Origin: an uncultured Christensenellaceae bacterium
GTDB lineage: Bacteria > Bacillota > Clostridia > Christensenellales > Borkfalkiaceae
Direction of reading: 5' to 3'
Assembly (NCBI GenBank): GCA_910586825.1
Contig: CAJUJF010000002.1
Span: 72,429 to 136,428, forward strand
DNA length: 64,000 nt
A model generated the notes under the pieces. The model searched no databases and was not told the DNA's origin. It saw only the letters and a program-made list of their open reading frames with translations. Positions 59,835-64,000 of this stretch are shown here, in pieces. The stretch's first letter is position 1. Every line of letters begins with the position of its first letter. The position numbers and the translations under genes are program-made.

Positions 59835-60674
59835 TCATATTTCCACTTCGCCCGTAAATGCGAGCGTCGCTCCGCCCGTCATAAATACGCCCGAATCGGT
59901 ATAAGTTACGATAAGATCGCCGCCGCGCAGATGCACGAGAATCTCTTCGCCCTTTTCACAGTACCCGTTCAACACGCTTGCGACCGCCGCCGCGCACGCG
60001 CCCGTGCCGCAAGCCCAGGTCTCGCCGCTTCCGCGTTCCCATACGCGCATGAGAATTTCCCGATTCCCCAGCACTTTTACAAACTCCGTATTGACCCGTT
60101 CCGGAAACGCTTCGTGCGTTTCGAAGCCGCAACCCATCCGTTCCAGATCCAGCGCATAAGGGTCTTCCACAAACGTAACGCAATGGGGATTCCCCATGGA
60201 GACGCAGGTGACGCGGTATTCTTGCGCACCTACCGAAAGCGGCGCGTCTATGACCGCCGCGCCCGAAAAACGCGCCGGAATTTCCGCAGGGGTCAGCGTC
60301 GCTTTCCCCATATCCACCGTCACGCTCTTTACCTTTCCGTTTTCGGCGCACACTCTAAGCGTTTTTACGCCGCTGAGCGTTTCCACCGTCAGAGCGTCTT
60401 TTTTGATTCCGCGGACGTCGTAAAGAAATTTTCCGACGCAACGGATTCCGTTGCCGCACATCTTCCCCTCGCTGCCGTCGGCATTGAACATGCGCATTTT
60501 CGCATCGGCAATCTTGCTCGGACAGACGAGAATGATCCCGTCTCCCCCGACCGAAAACCGCCGCTCGGACAGACGCGGCGCAACAATTTCGGGATGAGGA
60601 AAGTCCTCTTCAAAACAATCGAAATAGAGATAGTCGTTGCCTATCCCGTGCATTTTCCAAAACTTTCTCTGCAT
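59835..60674 (-). CDS. dapF: diaminopimelate epimerase (catalytically complete)
   Basis: DapF interconverts LL- and meso-diaminopimelate without a cofactor using two cysteines. Both are present in the 279-residue protein: Cys73 in MCGNGIRC and Cys222 in ETWACGTGAC. MHGIGNDYLYFD, FNADGSEGK and SMGNPHCVTF are also conserved. It is separated from purA by 1 nt and has DapL in the same operon, so the pair supplies meso-DAP for the DNPR-type MurE. Comparison with this copy shows what the CarB-fused domain has lost. Confidence 0.98.
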   Translation of the reverse strand: MQRKFWKMHGIGNDYLYFDCFEEDFPHPEIVAPRLSERRFSVGGDGIILVCPSKIADAKMRMFNADGSEGKMCGNGIRCVGKFLYDVRGIKKDALTVETLSGVKTLRVCAENGKVKSVTVDMGKATLTPAEIPARFSGAAVIDAPLSVGAQEYRVTCVSMGNPHCVTFVEDPYALDLERMGCGFETHEAFPERVNTEFVKVLGNREILMRVWERGSGETWACGTGACAAAVASVLNGYCEKGEEILVHLRGGDLIVTYTDSGVFMTGGATLAFTGEVEI

Positions 60675-60675
60675 G

Positions 60676-61950
60676 TCAATCCATCTTTACGTACGCTTCC
60701 CGCTCCGCACCGACGGAAACGTAAGTGATCTTGCACGCGCAAGCTTTTTCGATATAACGGATATACGCAAGCGCCTCTGCGGGCAGATCGGAAGGCTTGC
60801 GGCATTTCGAAATGTCGCAATTCCAGCCCTTGATCTTTTCAAACACCGGCTTGCAGCGGTCAAGCGCATCGGGAAACGGAAATTCCGTCACGGTTTTTCC
60901 GTCCAATTCGTACGCCGTACAGATTTCAAGTTCTTCGTAACCGGAAAGAACGTCCAGCTTCGTCAACGCGATCTCATCCGCCCCCTGACAACGGATCCCG
61001 TAACGGGAAGCAACCACGTCAAAGGGACCGACTCTGCGCGGTCTGCCCGTCGCGGCGCCGTACTCCCCGCCCGCCGCGCGCAGTTTCTCGGCGGGTTCGC
61101 CGAAATATTCCGCCGTGAAAGGACCTTCGCCCACGCAAGTGGAATACGCTTTCATGATCCCGATCGAACGGTCGAGTTTCAGATTGGGTACTCCCGCGCC
61201 GATCGGCGCGTAAGCGGCGATCGTCGAAGAACTCGACGTATAAGGACAGATCCCGAAATCGATATCGCGCAACGCGCCGAGCTGCGCTTCGAACATAATA
61301 TTCTTACCCGCGCGGTTCGCCTCGTTGAGATACAAGCCCGTATCACAAATATATTCTTTTAAGGGTTCGCCGTATTCCTTAAAATAGGCAATTATTTCTT
61401 CCGCGACAACGGGAGCATGTCCGTATCCGCCAGCAACGGTGAGATTCTTCCACTCCAAAATATCGTTTACGCGCGCGTAAAGCCGTTCGGGATGGAGCAA
61501 TTCGCCCATACGGAATACTTTTTTCATGTATTTGTCGGCATACACCGGCGCGATCCCGCGGCGGGTGGAGCCGAACTTTTTATCGCCGAGCCGCTCTTCT
61601 TCAAGGCAATCCATCAGGACGTGATAGGGCATGGTGATCACCGCGCGGTCGCTGATTTTAAGATTTTCGGGAGAAATATTAATCCCCTGACTGCGCAAAC
61701 GTCCCGCTTCTTCGCTGAGATGGCGGATATCCACGACCATACCGGGTCCGAGGACGTTGACGACGTTTTCGCGCAGAATACCGGAGGGAAGCAAATTCAG
61801 AACGAATTTTCCCCGTTCGTTAATCACGGTATGTCCCGCATTGTTCCCGCCCTGATAGCGGCAGACGACGTCGTAATCGAGCGACAGTAAGTCCACCATT
61901 CTGCCCTTTCCTTCGTCTCCCCAGTTGATCCCGCAAATCGATGTCAGCAT
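60676..61950 (-). CDS. purA: adenylosuccinate synthetase
   Basis: PurA joins IMP and aspartate using GTP in AMP synthesis. The 424-residue protein has the switch/P-loop start CGINWGDEGKGRMVDLLS, QGGNNAGHTVINERGKFVLNLLPSG (split: QGGNNAGHTV, LNLLPSGIL), GVGEGPFTAEYFGEP region as CVGEGPFTAEYFGEP and GRPRRVGPFDVV. AGGAG lies just before the ATG. It opens a six-gene leftward operon ending with mscL. Confidence 0.98.
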   Translation of the reverse strand: MLTSICGINWGDEGKGRMVDLLSLDYDVVCRYQGGNNAGHTVINERGKFVLNLLPSGILRENVVNVLGPGMVVDIRHLSEEAGRLRSQGINISPENLKISDRAVITMPYHVLMDCLEEERLGDKKFGSTRRGIAPVYADKYMKKVFRMGELLHPERLYARVNDILEWKNLTVAGGYGHAPVVAEEIIAYFKEYGEPLKEYICDTGLYLNEANRAGKNIMFEAQLGALRDIDFGICPYTSSSSTIAAYAPIGAGVPNLKLDRSIGIMKAYSTCVGEGPFTAEYFGEPAEKLRAAGGEYGAATGRPRRVGPFDVVASRYGIRCQGADEIALTKLDVLSGYEELEICTAYELDGKTVTEFPFPDALDRCKPVFEKIKGWNCDISKCRKPSDLPAEALAYIRYIEKACACKITYVSVGAEREAYVKMD

Positions 61951-61979
61951 AAAATTCTCCTATAAAAAAACCAATTATG

Positions 61980-62009
61980 ATTATACAATAAACGCAATAA
62001 ATATGTCAA
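61980..62009 (-). promoter_or_regulatory. promoter of the purA-dapF-pyrG-dapL-malQ-mscL operon
   Basis: On the minus strand TTGACA (62004-62009) and TATAAT (61980-61985) are separated by 18 nt, about 30 nt before purA. No purine riboswitch or PurBox pair is apparent in the short leader. Confidence 0.83.
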
Positions 62010-62138
62010 GCGAACAGGCAAAGTTTCCCGCCCGGAATATTTCCGAAAAACGCATGTCGGATTTTCCCGAACCGGCGTGCTTTTTGCAAGATTTTTACAG
62101 AAACAGAAAGATTTTTTCACGGTTTTTTCAAAAAATAA

Positions 62139-62167
62139 TTGACATTTCCGAGAAAACGGCGTAGAAT
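62139..62167 (+). promoter_or_regulatory. promoter of the Nudix gene
   Basis: TTGACA (62139-62144) and TAGAAT (62162-62167) are separated by 17 nt, 24 nt before the start codon. Confidence 0.8.
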
Positions 62168-62191
62168 ATATAAAATAACGGAGGAAAGATT

Positions 62192-62683
62192 ATGTATTGC
62201 AGAGATTGCGGAGAAAAACTCTCTTTGCGCTTTCTTGAAAACGAAGGGCTTGTTCCCTACTGCACGAAATGCGATAAATTCAAGTTTCCCTTTTTTCCCG
62301 TTGCGGTTGCAATGACGGTCGTCAATCGCGACGAAAACAAGATCCTGCTTGCAAGGCACGTCGGCGAAACAGACTACAAGTTATGCGCGGGATACGTTAA
62401 AAAAGGAGAAAACGCGGAAAAAACGATTCCGCGCGAATTAAAAGAAGAGACCAACCTTACAGCCGTGAAATGGCGGTATGTCGCTTCGCGCTATCACGAC
62501 GAACGGAACGTACTGATGCTGAACTTTCTTGTGACCGCAAACGAAACGGAAATCGCGTTGGGCGAAGAGTTGGAAGAAGCGCGATGGTGTACGCCCGAAG
62601 AAGCGAAAACGCTGATCCGGAAAAATTCCACGGCGGAATACTTCCTGAATTGCGCGATTCCCGAATTAGGTAAAAAACGATAA
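62192..62683 (+). CDS. zinc-ribbon Nudix hydrolase
   Basis: The 163-residue protein starts with a zinc ribbon (CRDC at 3-6, CTKC at 24-27) followed by a Nudix domain. The Nudix box is GYVKKGENAEKTIPRELKEE, matching G-x5-E-x7-RE-x2-EE, with Asn in place of the final Gly. Zinc-ribbon Nudix proteins of this size resemble a shortened NudC (NADH pyrophosphatase), but the substrate is not determined by what is visible. GGAGG precedes the ATG. The gene is monocistronic and convergent with the ferritin-like gene over a shared terminator. Confidence 0.88.
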   Translation: MYCRDCGEKLSLRFLENEGLVPYCTKCDKFKFPFFPVAVAMTVVNRDENKILLARHVGETDYKLCAGYVKKGENAEKTIPRELKEETNLTAVKWRYVASRYHDERNVLMLNFLVTANETEIALGEELEEARWCTPEEAKTLIRKNSTAEYFLNCAIPELGKKR

Positions 62684-62710
62684 AAAAAATCCCGCCGAGG
62701 CGGGATTTTT
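62682..62710. terminator. bidirectional terminator, Nudix / ferritin-like
   Basis: AAATCCCGCC (62687-62696) and GGCGGGATTT (62699-62708) form a stem with A and T runs on either side, between convergent stop codons. Confidence 0.9.
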
Positions 62711-63213
62711 TATGCTAGCAATTCACGCTGCGCGTTTTCCAGCGCTTCGAGATGAACCTGTTCGTCTTCAATAATGCGGGAGATCACCGCACCGATTTTT
62801 TCGTCGTTCAAACAGTAAAGAAGCCGTTTGTATTCCGAAATCGCTTCCCGTTCTCCTCGGATATCCGCGGAAAGGATCGCTTCCGGCGACTTTGCGTAGT
62901 TTACGCAAGAAGCGGAGTAAAATCCCACGGGATAAGGCGGGCAAGACGTAAACAGCGGCGGCGCGCCCAGACGAGTGATCAGCGCTCCGAGGATCTGAAT
63001 GTGATGCATCTCCGTTACGGCGATGTCGAGCAAAAGCCGAGAAAGTTTTTCCTTTCCGCATTCGCCAAGATAAATCGATTGGTATACGTACTGTAACGTT
63101 GCCGTCAACTCCCCTTTTCTACCCGCATAAGCGGGAGAAATCAAGCGAAGCACCTGACAGTTTTCGGTAATCCCCGTCAGAGAAGGATACGGTTTATCTG
63201 CTTTTAACCCCAT
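62710..63213 (-). CDS. ferritin-like diiron/dimanganese protein
   Basis: The 167-residue protein folds as a four-helix bundle with metal ligands in the ferritin-like pattern: Glu in KGELTATLQYVYQS (about 34), Glu-His in AVTEMHHIQIL (about 68-71), Glu in GEREAISEYKRLL (about 120) and Glu-His in EDEQVHLEAL (about 151-157). Such proteins include rubrerythrin-like peroxidases, CotJC-type manganese catalases and bacterioferritins; length and absence of a rubredoxin domain do not decide between them. GGAGG precedes the ATG. An oxidative-stress role is an inference from the family. Confidence 0.82.
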   Translation of the reverse strand: MGLKADKPYPSLTGITENCQVLRLISPAYAGRKGELTATLQYVYQSIYLGECGKEKLSRLLLDIAVTEMHHIQILGALITRLGAPPLFTSCPPYPVGFYSASCVNYAKSPEAILSADIRGEREAISEYKRLLYCLNDEKIGAVISRIIEDEQVHLEALENAQRELLA

Positions 63214-63335
63214 TGCTTACCTCCGATTTGCGCGCCGGAAGAAAAACGGCGACGTTTTACTTGCTTTTTCTTACTTTTTATGTTATTCTTTGTAAGCAAT
63301 AATTGTTACGCTAAATCCACTGTAATCGAAAATAC

Positions 63336-63404
63336 GGAGGCTTATCGAAGCGGTCATAACGAGGCGGTCTTGAAATGCGATTGATTTCAATGGGTTTATT
63401 CCCC
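63336..63404 (+). pseudogene. decayed tRNA-Ser(UGA)-like sequence
   Basis: The 5' acceptor GGAGGCT, D-arm-like GAAGCGGTCATAACGAG, anticodon loop CTTGAAA with UGA at 63371-63373 and a degenerate T arm GGGTTTATTCCC appear in the correct order. The anticodon 3' arm (TGCG) no longer pairs and the 3' acceptor strand is missing. It shares GGCGGTCTTGAAA with the intact tRNA-Ser 280 nt downstream. Confidence 0.6.
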
Positions 63405-63410
63405 TAAATC

Positions 63411-63570
63411 TTTCTACAACGGATTTGCTAGACTGCTTCGGAACTTATCTAAACGCCCGATTTTTGGGATAAAACGGCTTGTTTTGAGCGGTAAATCGCA
63501 ACAGCGTGAGCGGTTGACAATTTCTACAACGGAAGTCGCAAATTGTAGACTTCTACAAATATTTCTACAA
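63411..63570. repeat. cluster of TCTACAA repeats, direct and inverted
   Basis: TTTCTACAACGGA occurs at 63411-63423 and again exactly 110 bp later at 63521-63533. TTCTACAA recurs at 63551-63558 and TTTCTACAA at 63562-63570. The inverted copy TTGTAGA is at 63543-63549. Short repeats in mixed orientation beside a tRNA gene resemble recombinase binding sites. Confidence 0.7.
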
Positions 63571-63617
63571 AATCATTTTCTCTTGATTTTGCACCCAAAA
63601 ACTTAATATTTCCACAC

Positions 63618-63705
63618 GGAAGGATGGCAGAGCGGTCGAATGCGGCGGTCTTGAAAACCGTTGAAGTGAAAGCTTCCGGGGGTTCGAATCCCTCTCCTTC
63701 CGCCA
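63618..63705 (+). tRNA. tRNA-Ser (anticodon UGA)
   Basis: A complete class II tRNA: acceptor GGAAGGA (63618-63624) pairs with TCCTTCC (63695-63701), discriminator G, encoded CCA (63703-63705). The anticodon loop CTTGAAA has UGA at 63652-63654, the variable arm is GAAG-TGAAAG-CTTC and the T loop TTCGAAT is canonical. A terminator hairpin follows at 63716-63755. Confidence 0.97.
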
Positions 63706-63715
63706 GAAGCGAATT

Positions 63716-63755
63716 GTACGAACACACGTCAAAGTGAGTTCGTACTTTTCCTTTT
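63716..63755 (+). terminator. terminator of tRNA-Ser
   Basis: GTACGAAC (63716-63723) and GTTCGTAC (63738-63745) form a perfect 8-bp stem, followed by TTTTCCTTTT. Confidence 0.85.
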
Positions 63756-63870
63756 ATATGAATGTTTTGGCGTGAGAATACCCATTAAAAATATATTGCC
63801 TAAACCGCCAATTCCTACGGCGTGGCAAACGCAAAAGCGTGATGAACAAGGCAATTTTACCAAATAAAAC

Positions 63871-63904
63871 AAAAGGCACTTCGGAAAACATCTCGGAGTG
63901 CCTT
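63871..63904. terminator. hairpin AAGGCACTTCG / CGGAGTGCCTT in AT-rich end
   Basis: The 11-bp arms (63873-63883 and 63894-63904) have one G-T pair and a 10-nt loop. T-rich sequence follows in the leftward sense only, yet no leftward gene is visible to the right within the window. Bases 63756-63870 hold nothing I can call. Confidence 0.5.
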
Positions 63905-63913
63905 ACGGTTTGC

Positions 63914-63942
63914 TTGATTAAATATTTTGTTTTTGCTATAAT
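63914..63942 (+). promoter_or_regulatory. promoter of the gene crossing the right edge
   Basis: TTGATT (63914-63919) and TATAAT (63937-63942) are separated by 17 nt. Confidence 0.65.
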
Positions 63943-63977
63943 GATTGTACGATAAACAGTAATTTAGAGGCATTAAA

Positions 63978-64000
63978 GTGATTATTGAGCTAATTAAAGA
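63978..64000 (+). CDS. first codons of an unidentified gene, cut by window edge
   Basis: GTG 63978 follows AGAGG at 7-8 nt and a good promoter 36 nt upstream. Only seven codons (MIIELIK) are visible, too few to identify. The surrounding 300 bases are clearly more AT-rich than the rest of the window. Confidence 0.4.

Larger units (their letters stand above)
63214..63617. other. non-coding region with tRNA-like remnant and TCTACAA repeats
   Basis: About 400 bases contain no credible gene. They hold the 5' leader of the ferritin-like gene, a decayed tRNA-Ser-like sequence (63336-63404), a 13-bp direct repeat TTTCTACAACGGA (63411-63423 and 63521-63533) and further TCTACAA copies up to the intact tRNA-Ser. 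Confidence 0.6.

Noticed and set aside
61951..62138. Purine riboswitch upstream of purA
   Set aside because: The leader between the start point and the ATG is about 25 nt, too short for the aptamer, and no conserved purine-aptamer core is seen.
63524..63727. 67-codon minus-strand frame across tRNA-Ser
   Set aside because: Its middle is the reverse complement of the intact tRNA (the EGFEPPEAF-type peptide is a well-known artefact) and part of the rest comes from the TCTACAA repeats.

Overview
The window looks like a chromosomal segment of a low-to-medium GC Gram-positive bacterium, most likely a member of the Clostridia and possibly an uncultured gut lineage. Evidence for this: MraZ/RsmH-led dcw genes, MutL with an endonuclease motif and no MutH, a NifS-ThiI pair, NfnAB-type flavoproteins, diaminopimelate made through DapL, and many consensus TTGACA-N17-TATAAT promoters with GGAGG ribosome sites. 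No rRNA, CRISPR array, transposase or recognisable prophage gene is present. Almost the whole window is densely packed housekeeping DNA; only the last ~700 bases look different.

Layout. 1-278: the start of a dCMP deaminase (leftward, cut by the edge). 434-2500: groES-groEL with a vegetative promoter and no CIRCE element. 2525-13743: a leftward dcw operon, mraZ-rsmH-ftsL-like-ftsI-murE-mraY-murD-ftsW-murA-ftsQ, whose promoter is covered by four 10-bp-spaced AGTGGT boxes, the expected MraZ operator. murI and rpsT diverge next. 15064-20537: a HTH-cupin regulator followed by potABCD (polyamine uptake), with two AGTTTA-N7-TAAACT operators in the leader. 20549-23478: a leftward ABC exporter, and an SPFH membrane protein followed by a 58-residue ribbon-helix-helix protein; their promoters share TGATAT half-sites. 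23497-32201: leftward sir2-miaB-mutS-mutL-miaA-methionine gamma-lyase-like. 32248-34425: rightward class A PBP.

34422-48910 is one long leftward arginine/pyrimidine unit, argG-argC-argJ-argB-argD-argF-carA-carB, continuing into a membrane protein, a cysteine desulfurase and thiI. Here carB is fused in frame to a full-length diaminopimelate-epimerase-like domain that has lost one of the two catalytic cysteines; an intact dapF lies elsewhere in the window (59835-60674). This fusion is the most unusual item seen.

48967-53240: leftward nfnA-nfnB, an N-acetylmuramoyl-L-alanine amidase whose start codon lies in a terminator-like hairpin, an apparently leaderless acyl-ACP thioesterase and a small membrane protein. 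53282-54251: degV (rightward). 54235-54951: a nitrilase-fold protein lacking catalytic residues. 54954-62009: leftward purA-dapF-pyrG-dapL-malQ-mscL. 62139-63213: a Nudix hydrolase and a ferritin-like protein, convergent. 63336-64000: a decayed tRNA-Ser-like sequence, clustered TCTACAA repeats, an intact tRNA-Ser(UGA), then AT-rich sequence with a promoter and the first codons of a gene, possibly the edge of an element inserted at the tRNA.

Together the window covers peptidoglycan precursor synthesis (MurI, MurA, MurD, MurE of the diaminopimelate type, MraY, DapL, DapF), septation (FtsW, FtsI, FtsL-like, FtsQ), arginine and carbamoyl-phosphate synthesis, mismatch repair and tRNA modification. 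All functional calls come from reading motifs in the translated sequence; no database search was run.
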